From the NCBI RefSeq assembly GCF_032854445.1, contig NC_088295.1:63967249-64031248 (forward strand): a stretch of DNA of 64,000 nucleotides, read 5' to 3'. This document shows, one piece after another, positions 12,420-25,100 of this stretch. Source of the stretch: Liolophura sinensis. Lineage: Eukaryota; Mollusca; Polyplacophora; Chitonida; Chitonidae. Under the pieces are notes generated by a model, which saw nothing but the letters and a program-made list of their open reading frames with translations, was not told the DNA's origin and searched no databases. Made by a program: the position numbers and the translations under genes. Position 1 is the stretch's first letter, and every line of letters begins with the position of its first letter.

Positions 12420-12605
12420 AAGCATGTGGCTTAGGCTGGCTTCCTCACCGACCGTGCGTGGGAAGGTCTTCCAGTAACCTGCGGATGGTCGTGGGTTTCA
12501 ACTGGCTCTGCGCGGTTTCGTCCCACCATAATGCTGGCCGCCGTCGTGTAAGTGAAATATTCTTGAGTACGGCGTAAAACACCATTGAAACAAATAAATA
12601 AATCA
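12420..12605 (+). mobile_element. SINE copy, family 1, 5'-truncated
   Basis: Covers the family 1 body ('gcggatggtcgtgggtttca', about 12481) and 3' end ('tattcttgagtacggcg') with an (AAAT)n tail at about 12592-12604. The tRNA-like head is missing. Confidence 0.75.
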
Positions 12606-13126
12606 GACAAATAAATATAAGCTTGTGGTTTGTGATTCCCACATGTTCGCTTATTTACATCAGTTTGTGTCAGGTACAGGGGTGAAATCTAAGATGACTC
12701 GCCACAAGAAGCTGAAGTATCCATCAAAATTTCCTATATGACACAATTAGTGCAGAGGACGCACGGAAAATAGGTGCTATTGTAATTTTTAAAAATTATA
12801 TCGATATTAATAAACTGCCTTCCTTCTTGGAGTTTCAGGGTATAGGGTAAACAACGATGAAATAAATATATAATTATATGATGATATAAAATGCGAATTT
12901 ATATGGACATATTGTTGAACTGCTACTTACATGCATCCTTCTTTCATTTGAACTCTCACAGGCTGCCAACTGAATATATCAGGCTTTGTATATTATGTTA
13001 CCTGTCTGAAACCTCTGTTTCGCAAGAGCGTAGCATTTATGCGAACGTCCAAGAATTCAGTGCTTCGATAAAGCAATAAATGATTCTGATTTCTGTTGAT
13101 TTCTTCTTGACCAGTAAAAGATCATA

Positions 13127-16100
13127 ATGGAAAAAGCTGAGGAGTACAAAAACGTATTGCAAGATCTGGCAGAATCCTGTTACTGGCACAAACTTTCCGC
13201 CAGCTGTCAGCAAGCTGAGTCACTTTATGTTTTAAAGAACAGTTCCGGCTTAGACGATTATTTGGACTTACTGGCAGAGAAGGATGAGATTTTGCTTGAT
13301 CATAGTGGAGACCATGGACCATGGTGTGGTGATGAACGTTTATATAGTACAATGCCTGCCTGCATCGATGAAATCCCCGTAAGTTCCACACCAGGGGCAA
13401 TTCCAAATTTGACCCTGGTGGAAGACACTGCGAAGGTTCAAACCCAGTTTGCTGAGGATAGTCGAAAACCAGAAAGTCTTACTTTTTCTGCTCGTGATTT
13501 AGAAAGTTTTCTGCAAGACGACAGTCAAGAAGAGATGACCTCGTCTAGTATTGAGGCGTCATTGAAAGATTCTTCTCCCATGTCTGAAGCACAAGAAATC
13601 GAAGTCGATATGATCAACGAAGAAATCCGAAAAGAAAGTCATATCGAGGAAAATCTTCCAGCTGTTCCTGTGGACGGCAGTGGGAGCTGTGTCCCAAAAG
13701 GCGTATCAAATCCTTCCGTCGTGATGGAGGACAGCCAAGTTTACTCTGAAAACTTTCAAGCTTTAGAAGAGAACTACAATCTTTTGAACTGGTCCATGTC
13801 TTGTTCTGAAGCCGAAACTTTGTATCATGAGCACGAAGCATCATCAGTGCTGTCATCATTTCAGACGTCAGTCGGAACGAATGGTTTTGATCATACTACC
13901 GACATTCTTCTCAATTCTGACAGAGAGGAAACAGCCGTGTTATTAGCTTTAAAAGCAGATTACTCTCTGATAAAGGTGACTTTGCTTAACGTTCCTGTTC
14001 AACTTGATGGTATCGTACACAACAACTACGCGGGTCATTTGGAGTGTGTCAAAGATTTACTATCAGAACAGATAGGAGCTGACCAGAAGGCAGATGTAAC
14101 TGCGTTGACATTTGAAACTGAAGACGCTTTTGAAAATATGTCCGAGGCACCAGGACCGGATACTGTTGAAGTATCAGTAGGTGTCTCAGAGAGTGCCCAC
14201 GGGTGTACGTCTTCACGGCTCAGTGACCTGAGAGATGACGCCAGTTCAAACGGATCAGCGGGGTTCCTTTGGACGGCTGAGGATCAAGACGATTGGGAGT
14301 CATGGTCGTCTGATGCCAGCGTAAAATCCTTTGATGTCCCTTTGCCGCTGGGCGGCTTCGTTGGCGTCACTGGCATGCGTGGCGCGCGCAAAAAGAAAAA
14401 CGGACAATGTGCAGACAAAGAATTGCAAACAGAAAATGAAACAGTTCACGAAGAAACTCAAACGGAATTTTTCACTGCTGACGAGGTGATTCAAACGGAA
14501 AATGAAACCTTGCACCAAGATGTGCAAACAGAAGGCGAAATCGTCCAATGTTGCCAATGTGGCGTTTACTCATTTCTTCCTCTTGGCGAACAGTTTGTGA
14601 TTCGTCTGAAGGAAGAAATGAGTCAGAGGTTGAGTCTAGAGAACCTGATTCGAATTGTGGAGAAAGATGCCTGGAATGTGCGACAAGAACTGATGGACGA
14701 GCGGGAAGGCGTTGTCAGCCTGCAGGCCGAGGCAGCGGATCTCAAGGTTAGCTCCCCTTGATCACTGTATACAATTACATGTTCAGGATACTAAACTGAT
14801 ACCCGCTCTCTGAAAGTGGGCCTAATGATGATTAAAACTTTGAAGTAAATCATGAAAGTAATGTACTTTTGATAATGCGGGTATAACTACGATTTATGCA
14901 TTTACATGGACAGTCAGCATAAAACCCTCACTGAGGTAAATTAACTAGAGGTCGTATTTCACCGGCTTCGTGTAACAATTTGCCAGCTATCATGCTGTTG
15001 TCACTGCTCTGGTTATATTGTCTATGTTGTACGTCTTTGAATGTATTTAGGCACCGAACATTTGTAATTTATTTATCACTTAACACCATACTCAATAATT
15101 TTCACTGAAATATATATACTGTGACGGCTAGTTTTATGAATAGAGAAATTGGCCATGTGGAACAGTGCTGTTTAGTATGTAGAGCCAGGGTCAGCTATGT
15201 ATGTGGTCGAGAAGGTAGATTTCACTTATCTGTCCAACTCCAGCCTGTCCTAATATTTGGTATGCGTCAGGGCCACTTTCACAAAGATGTCGTACTCGTG
15301 CGATATGACACATATAGGACAATGGTACGATAATGATGATGTACAAAATATTGTACGACTAATATATGATAAATTAATGTCGTACGCCGCTTTGTGAAAC
15401 TGAGCCTAGGCCATCCGGCCTGTAGAAATATCTAACACCGCATCGGTAAAGCATATTTTACCACTAATCCATCCAAGTCCTCAACGAAAAGTCCAGTTGG
15501 AAGAAATTTACCTTGCCGGAGGTTCAAATGGAGTCCATGGACTAAACCGGTACCTTTGGCAAGTTAGTGGCCAACTTCCCCACCTGTGACATACACATGT
15601 GCTTATCATATTTGTGGAAGACAAATGATCTTCAGGGAAAAAAACATAATAACAACGGAGAAATCCACAAATACCCAGTCTTAAAAATCTCGCGTCGTGC
15701 TTTCTAGTGATTGTAAGACAAGACTCTTAGTCAATCTGCCACCACCCGACAATTTAAGTTGGACAACTATAGATGTTATTCCTCGTCCACGTCATTAGTT
15801 TGTTCCCTCGCGCATGCTACAGTTGTTCACTGAATTTGCTTCTTTTATTAGCATATATGTAGATAACGCGTCCTGAATGATGTTATGCACGTTTTATATG
15901 AAACAGGGAAAGGTATCTCACGCCGAACATGTGAGTGCCGAACTGAAGAGTAGAAACGACGAGTTGGAAACAAGTTTGGAAGGCGCAAGGAACATGGTAA
16001 GGGGAGCCTGATGACCTCTGTTATTAGCAAGGTCAAGAACATCGTATGAAGAGAAAGTTCCCTTGTTAATTGATATTTGCATTGCATGTGGGGATTTGTT

Positions 16101-19100
16101 TATTCGCCTTAAAGAAGCTATACTGGGAATTTGGTCACATTAATTTTTTTTCTATTTACCAAGAATAGCTCAAATTATTTCTTTTCAGAAAATATCAGAC
16201 TCGTACCTGTCCATATCTAGGGTTAAAATGATGATGAAGTTTGAAAAAGTTACAAAGCCACTCGCTTTATAAACTTGGCGAAGTTTATTAAGAACGGTAA
16301 AACTTACGCAGTCCAGGTTGATATTTTGTGAACCATAACTAGCTACTGAAAATTATCCAGTAACGCTTTTTAAATTAAACCTTGATGGACATTTTAAACA
16401 TTATATTGGCTATAGTTACACTAACACTCTGTCATGTTCACAGATTAATAGATTGGAACAGCAGATGTCAAACACTTCGTATTTTAACAGGTAAGGTGCA
16501 TATTAATAACGTCCATGTGCGTAAACTTTAGCAGCCGTGAGAATTTCTTTGTCCTCTAACTGCATTGGTATAATACAAATTAACTTACACATAGCAATAA
16601 TTGTTTAATAACATTAATTGTACCTTTGCAGTGACGTTGTTTGTTGTAGTTAGCTTCAAAACGAAGGTATGCTTATAATTTCAAAGCGTATTGTTTTGAC
16701 AGTACGCTTTGAAATTGGCAGTTATTATTCCAATGTGCTACAGATTTTTTTTTTACCTTGCATTCATACCTTGTTTTTTTTTCTTCATACTTTAGCGGTA
16801 TAGATTATATGCTAGAGGCAAAGCTGTCACAAGGCCGTGCCGTGGAAGCGTTGGCGAAAGTAAAAGGTAAATGCACACATAGTTTTGCAAAAGGTTATCC
16901 GACACATCCATTGCAAGAAGTTATTCATTAACAAACTTAAGCCAGGAAAGATACTCTGGATTCATCTTTTGTCGTTCTAATTCTTCTTAGAAACACTATA
17001 TAGAGACCCGAATTGTATTCAAGCATAATACAAAACCCACAGACGATTCTTCCCAAACCCATTCAACGATTGAATGAATTATTATGGGCCAGTGCTTGGC
17101 GTTGTCTTACACGTTGGCACCAGATGCATATTCTTCAGCGTCTATTTTGAGTGATGCGTATTTAAAAGTTAAGTTGCGACGGACTTCTATCCTACCCCCA
17201 TTCTATTTTATGTTTCTCCCCTACCCACACACACGGTGCGTCATTGAAATGGTTTTTCAACCTAGTGTTTCGTAGACTCATAATGGGAAACTTTTCGTGA
17301 CCTTATGTCATCTCATGTCGTTATACCCCGTAAGCTGATGCATGAAACGTACATACTGGGAACAGATCTATTCACGTGATGTAGAAGGTTTAATCAATCA
17401 AAATATCAATCAGAGCCTGCCATTTTGTTTCCGTTTTGTCCCATGCTCTTTTAGTCTCGCTTTCAAGATCGGAAATTTGACGCCGTTTTATTTTGGACCT
17501 TGTCTGGTTGCGATTTAACCATTCTGTTTTCGGAGGTATTCGAACCTTCCAGATTTGATTGAAGAAATTTTCGGCAAGCAAATGGTCTGTACCCTTTGGA
17601 TGGATTTAGCTATTTCGATGGCTCTTTCACTTCCGGTCTTCCTGGTAGTCTTCCACAAAGCCTAATTAACTTCAATAATCTATTTATTTATTTTCCAGTG
17701 CTACAGAACGAACTACTCCATTCCCAGTCAGAAGTCAACAAATTGCTAGAACATATCAGCGCCCTGACCAAAGAAAAGTTAGTTACTTTCTTAGTAAGAT
17801 TTCTGTTTTTGTTTAATTCCAATTCTATAGATATATACTCCAAGAGAAATGTGGAAACAAAAAACAAAAAAACGATCCGCTTCAGGGAAACGTCACAAAG
17901 TGGCTTCGTCTAATGCCATAAAATGTCTCCGTTAAATGCCACAATTTACCTCGGTGGCGAATATACGTCTGTTTCCAAAATAGCACTCCAGGAAGATAAT
18001 GATCCTAAGGAACGTCTCCGTGACTACATCCGCGCAAGTTGTCTGGGCAGCGAGACGAGCCACTTAACTCTGCGGTAAGCAATTCAAACACGGCAAGCCT
18101 ACAACACAGGCACGGTAACTCACCGGACTCTTCCTTGAAGTAATATGTATATATTTCGTCTATTGGTCGAAAGTAATTTGCTTATTTTTACTCCGAGCCA
18201 GAACTTTATTGGCAGATTATTCATTTCAGATCATGACGTAACGAAGATTGTGCTCATGGTAAATAACTGATTGTCAGTGAAATTATTAAAGGCAACTGCG
18301 CATGCACATGACTTGATTAAGAATACGCCTGTTTTTGTTTTTAAACGAAACAGATTATCACCTTAGGAAAGATTATTGACACATGAATAAACCAGAGTGG
18401 TGGTGTTTTCGTAGTTGGATTGACGTGTTTCCGTAAACTAGACCTCACAACTCGGAAATCTCGCTTGATTTTCTCTCTCTGGGCATGCCCGACAGCTGCA
18501 GACATATGTATAATGTGAACAGTTGAGTCATCTCCTGTCGAAGGGGTCCACAACATATTCTGGTTTAAGGGGTTCGTGGTCAAACAATGGCCCTTTCGAG
18601 ACACATTTAAGTTTTCATTTTTAGTAGTGGAACCACGGTCGAGATTACTGAACATCTTGCGCTCTTTGGAATTGGAGCCATTCCTTTCACATATGGCGTG
18701 ATCAGACGACTTCGAGAACGTATGACTAAAATTATTCTTGCGTAGATTTTATGAATTTTACTCTAAGGAGTCGCATACTGTGTAAAGGTCACGGTATGAA
18801 AACACGAAATGAGCACTAACTCTCGCATGATTATATAAAATGGAACCGTATTTACTGAATTAAATATCGCATTCTTAATTTTTCAAAGCGAGCCTTTTTG
18901 TCTTAAAAGAATTATGGCACAAGATGGCGATTAACCACACTACAGTGTATATCTCGGATTTCTTTTCTTTGCCTAGGAATGAAATGGTCTCTAACTCCGT
19001 CCATCAAGAGCTACAGCAGATAGCGGATGAAAGAGTCAAGGACGCTGAACTCAGAGCTTTGCAGTTGGAAAATGAGGTGATATAATAATTTCACGTTTGA

Positions 19101-22100
19101 TTGTGATTTTCGGTCAGATAGTGATAGAACCGAATGAACCATAGTGTGTCTGCTTTTATATGAACCTTTTCCATACTGATGTCTATTTGGAATCACATAT
19201 GGTCAGTCTTTTAAAAGGTAAAGGCGCTATGACATGTAGTGGATTTTCAGTCTTTAGCTCCATAAGTTTATATATATATTTGTGTGGGGTACACAACTTA
19301 TATAACAGCGGTCGGGTTTATAGATGGAGGAAGCCGGAGTGTTTAGAGTGCGCCACCGCCCATCATCATGTACCTGACAAACCTTCTGATTTAAAGCCCA
19401 AGTTGAGTCAACCAAAGCTGGATTCAAACTATGGCCGTATTGACCAGCAACCGATTTGCTGCGAGGAGAGCAATGCTTTAACCGAATTAAATAGCAAGCT
19501 CCCCTTTATATTATTCAGTTGTAAATTCTAACTCTTAAGCTGCATGAATCACGAAGATAACGACTGAATTTATCTTATGGTAGTTATTGGCGTTATTTAC
19601 CGCAACCGTAATTTCATGCGCTTGAGAATATTTCCCTATGTACAAAGCTCATGACCAATAGGGTTAGGAGATATACAGTATATATGTATTGGTGGGTAGC
19701 AACTTCACATAAATGCCCCCTGAGAATGCGAGGTTCTCTGTTGACGTTATAGCAACTGAAGTAAAAAAGCTGTTACTTGCATCCCGCGGGAGAGTAAAAC
19801 GTCAGAAAACGTGTGAATGATCTGGCGGCTTTATGGTTCTTGTTAGTAGAACCAGTCGTACAACTCATGTTCTTTTGTCTTTGAAATCTAGAAAAGGCTT
19901 CTGAAAATCGCGAAGTGCCCACTTCTTTCACGGCTTCCTGGCTTTTAGATTGGGAATTAAAGGCTATCATCTCTTAACTTTACAGGTGTTTGCACTGAAG
20001 GAAGAAAACAAACAACTTAAGTCTTTGTCCTCATCGACTGAAAAGACGGCTTCTCTGATGTCCTCTACAACGCCATACAAGTTCATGTTTAATGAACAAA
20101 TGGACCCTTATAAAGAGGTACTTCAATCACTTCATCTGTGATCACTTGGTCGATTCCGATCCATTACATAAAACGTTACCACAAGGATCAACCGGCCGAT
20201 GAAAGATATATACCTTAATATTGTGTAGATAGGTCTGCCCTTGTCTGCTACGTGAATTGGAACCAATTAAACCAAATCCGTCTTCATTATTCCCTTGTTT
20301 TGTCTGGAGGCTACATATGGTCAGTGCAAAAGTTATTGGCCGAAATAGTAAAGGTAGGCTACATTGCGTGCTTATTCACTTTGAATAAGTCGTGTTACAG
20401 TTCGGAGAGGTCCAGAATTTCTACAATGGAGATATGAAAGGTCACTTTATTGTTTACCTTTTCAGTTCACTGTTGTATCACTTTCAGACTTTTTGTTGGT
20501 GGTGGTTGGGGGGGGGGAGGGAGGGGGGAATGTATATAGTTGCATTGCATGAGAGGAATTTGCCAATTGTACATGCTATTCGTGAATTTGTTATTCCCAG
20601 TTTCAGAAAATACGTAAACTGATACGTTGGTCCATTGAGATAAGTGATTTGGAAGTTGTTGAACAGAAGCTAGCTTTTCTTCCTCCCTGTAGAAAGAGAA
20701 CGATCCCTCGAGCCTGAGTATGCACTTTTGTTGACGGTTAGGGTTACTGGTCGTGTTAATCTACCCTAAAAGGAAAGAAAAAATGTCACCACTGATCGAC
20801 GTTCCGCAAAACTGCAGTCTTGCTATCTGTCTGATTTCACATGAGGTATAAGGATCTTCATGGTTTCATTGTCACTTAATGAAAATTTAGGCCTTATTTA
20901 TTCACTCATCGTAGTTTTCATTCCATTTATGTGTCTGATTAAGGTGTTCTTGTTTCACCTGTAGATTCTGGCACTCAGAGAGGAAATGCTTCATCTGAAA
21001 ACCAAATCCTTGGCGTATTCTTCTTATCCTGCCTTAGATTTTACGTACGGATCTGCATATCAAGCGGGTGGAGACTATACATTGAACGTAAGTTTTTGTT
21101 AAATATCCTTTTTATGATTTATTTATATATTTATTTGATTGGGGTCAAGAATTTTGGATTTATTCAGTTTGTGGGCGGAGGAAAACGAAGTGCTCGAACT
21201 AAACGACGCTCTTCGCCAGTCATCTGACAAACCTGTTGATTTAAAACCGCAGCCAAACAAGGGAAAGCTGGATTCGACCTTGAATCCTCGGAGAAACCTT
21301 CTTTGTGTGTTCTTGTTGGTATGACCGCCGTTGTCCATCGCTCGGACCAATCTGTTCGGAATCCCTAGAACTATTCGGCCGAACTTTACCAAATTAGATT
21401 TGAATCCAAATTGCATGGGCCTCTATACAGCAAGTGATCTCTGTTAAGGGTATATCAGTCCTTGTAGTTGAACGTACGCCCATATTAGCACACCAACCCT
21501 GTCCAGAACCACTGAGCCAAATTTAATCGAACTTTTCTGGAATGAGTCTTAACAAATTACTTGTTATGTTTGTCAGCGAGTGTGTTTACATATCAGGCTT
21601 TGCTTGAAGGTTATGTACATGACGCTACAGAAATTATTTGGCATGTTTGTTAACGAGTGCGTTTACATATCATTACTATTAAGCTGTTGCAATATAAGTG
21701 AAATCACAAGACTAATGTTCTAAGAATAACAGGATTAAGAACATAACAAAAGTAGGAGTTTGTGTTTTGGCTCACATTGTTTACTAGCATTGACGGTTCT
21801 CTCCCCACATATGCTCTCCCAATGTAATGATAGCTGTGTTTAGCAGAATGCGTCAAATACGTTTTTATTGCATTTATTTAATTCAAGGTCGTATATAAGA
21901 ATATTTTACATATGCGAATGTGGTCAAGTTGGAGGGGAGTAGAAACCAAGGCCATTCGTTTTGTAACTGACAAATCTCCCAACTTAAACCGCAGCCAATA
22001 CAGCGAGAACTGGACTCCAACAAGAGACCGCATTGGTCAAGGGTTTGTAGCGAGACTGGCCTTTCAAATATTTTTTCAAGTGGCTTTCAAGCCTTATAGT

Positions 22101-25100
22101 TCGAACCCGTGAGAGCACATTTGTGGTGATGAAAAAGGTATCGAAACCCGTTAACGTGTAGAAAATTGTTCAAAATTCCTTAATATTTCATGTTTTTGTT
22201 TTCATCAGTCTCCAGCTGATCCAGTACTCCCGGAAGTGGGCTCAGTTGGGACTCCTGACACTGTTCAATGGGAGAGAGCTGCTTACTTGTCACCAGAAAA
22301 GTTCACAGGAGGACCACTCATCGGTAAGAAGCCAGATTTGCAAACATTTACCGTCTTTCAGTGTACTGAACAAGGCAGTTTTGCCACTTTCTTCAGACAC
22401 TGGTGTTTTTGGTGTATGTTGAGGGTTTATTCGTTGTGTGCTGAAACGTGGAGGGAAAAGGTCTCTGTATCGTGTGTAGAGGTTGCGGGAGCTTACTGGC
22501 CAACGGGCTAAGTATCATTTCTCAGGTCATACACGGCCTTGGACAAGGAATTTGTACATTTCCAGGTCTCACTGTTTGCGGGGCATTAGTGACCAGTAAC
22601 CCAGCTCGTATGGCCGTGTTGTTCGTGGAAGATCACTTGTCTTCCACCGTTATGGTGTGCATATCTGTTCGTCTCACGTGGGGAAGTTTGGTAGTAATTT
22701 GCCTAAGGTAGGTGGTTTACCCCGAGCACTCATTTTTTTGTGGCGTTTTAAATCTGTAGGCTTGTCCGATATCGTTCACCTATGTATGTATAAATCGTCG
22801 TGAAGTATAGCTGATGTTTATTGTAAGCCAGTTTGGTGCTTTACACTGATTATGACTTTTTGAATCACTTTTAACAACCATTGAAGAATTTGGTTAAATC
22901 TCACGTGCTATTTTGGATGGGGACCTGCTCTTTGAAAATGATCCGTGTTTTTCTGCTTTGTTGAACCACTTTATTTGTTTATTGAATCAGGTAAAGCTGG
23001 TAAACAATAAATTACTGGTAATTGGTTGTTTAAAGATGACTATATAGACTTTTTGAATCACTTTTAACATCCCTTGATGAATTTGGTTAAATCTCACGTG
23101 CTATTTTGGACGGGGACCATATAATTAGGCATTTACGATAAAGTCGCCTGTTCTTTGAAAATGATCCGTGTTTTTCTGCTTTGTTGAACCACTTTATTTG
23201 TTTATTGAATCAGGTTAAGCTGGTAAACAATAAATCCCTGGTGATTGGTTGTTTAAAAATGACTGGTGTCTGACCCACACGGAAGCCCATTTAATGCTTG
23301 CGGATCAGCGAAATATACAGTTGCCACAACACTATACTTAACCTACTTGGGCTTCAAAAGGCATCATGTCAATCATTTGGACAAATAAAAGTACAAAGAT
23401 AAATCACAAGTCTGTAAGCGATGACTTAAAATGAGCATGTTTGATGATCGGTTTACGCTAATTTACGTTTACCTTTACACACCGTATACACAACCTGCCA
23501 CTTGGGAGGTTTCGAGCTGGATCTTTTTTTATCGCTAACGGTAAAACGGTTTTACTATATCTTGTGATCTAGCTGTTAGGCAACCATTTTTTAATTAATT
23601 TACTATAATATGGCTGGGCGTGTGAAGAAAAGTTTTCACAAGAAGTGATTTAGAGTAGACGAACGATGGAGGAAATTGAACAGTTGAATGTTTTAGATGC
23701 AAATCGACATTATACCTTAACTTCATTAAATGAATGAATGTTAATGAAACCCGCTACAAATGTCATATTTTTCTTTACCGCCTTATTTTAATGCGTGAAA
23801 CACCAATTGATGCTCGTCCATAGTAATGTCCACAAAATGTCATACGTAAACAAATTAGTCAAAAACCTCCAAAAGTAAACGAAGCCTAGAAGCTATAAAA
23901 TTGCCTGACTACAACCTTCAGGATCGGAAATAAATTGAGATTTACACTTCCCGCGATCGGGTTCTTGCTCGAAGACAATTAGCGTCGAGTGATACAATGA
24001 CTTGCAAGTACCCCATTCACTCTCTGAATTGATGAATATTTTCAGATGGTTTATATGGTGTAGTCCGGAAAGCAAACATTGCTGTCACTGAAACAAATTA
24101 CCAGTGTTTTCTTACATTACACCTGAGGTCCTATTTTGCAGCGACGGGTTCAGATTCAGGGGACAGTGATTGGAGTGATGAAGACGAAGACAGCGTGATG
24201 TCAACTGACGTCATAAGAAACCAATCGGACATGACGTCTACCCTTTTTCACACTTCCGCAGAAGGTGATTTGTATTCTGGACTGACAACCCACGCAGGAG
24301 ATCGGTATGTTGGTCAGTATGTTGATCGGTTAACTATTGCAGAGGTTGTTATTATAGATGGTAAACCGACACGGTCCTTTATTTCCTGGGAGAATAATAA
24401 TCACTAAATGACCCAGGGAAGTGCAATGATATATGTTAAGATTGTTTGCTTTGGGCATACGAGTAAGATAGTAGTGTAGCGATACTACCGTCCCTTCAGC
24501 TGGTGGTGTAGATGACTGTGTGAACAGTGTACAACAGCTCTGATCGGATCACCACATGGAATAGGTCGATCTAGTTGGCATTCCCCTGAGGCGTCCCTTA
24601 AATGGTTTCTCTTATTGACACTCTAATAGACGAGATAGACAATACCTAATAGACGAAACCTCTCTCATAGCCCTCGCTGGACGAAGGATCTTAGGGACCG
24701 ATCAGTATTTATTAAGAGAAGGTGGGGTATTACCCAGTTTTTCCCTTCCTCAACAGAAAGTCAAGACGTTTTCTTTATAGACTTTTTACATAGTACTAGA
24801 TTGTTTCATCACCATAAAAGGGAGTTCATGTTACACTTTTCAATGATAATCAAATGAAATAATAATATTCATAAACAGGAATTGTCAAAGATGAGTACGT
24901 GTTTGTTGTCTTCAAACGCATGTATTAACTGGTTGCTGTAGAACAGTTTTTTGTCCAATACTCCAATTGTACTCCCGGTAATGACGTCCCTGCCATGTAG
25001 TGGAGACGGAGAGAGGGTAGGGAGAGAGGGCTGCGGGGAAATATTTCTGTTTATGTGTGTCCCCTCCCCTTGATAAACATTGCTCGATCCATTAGGGTCT

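Larger units (their letters stand above)
9961..13114. other. spacer between SKA3 and the unknown coiled-coil gene
   Basis: No coding exon seen. It holds an inverted repeat of two E-boxes (11529-11557) and two SINE copies (11815-12000, 12420-12605), and presumably the promoter and any non-coding first exon of the downstream gene. A pyrimidine-rich tract ending in CCAG at 13111-13114 looks like an acceptor, which would make the start-codon exon the second exon. Confidence 0.4.
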
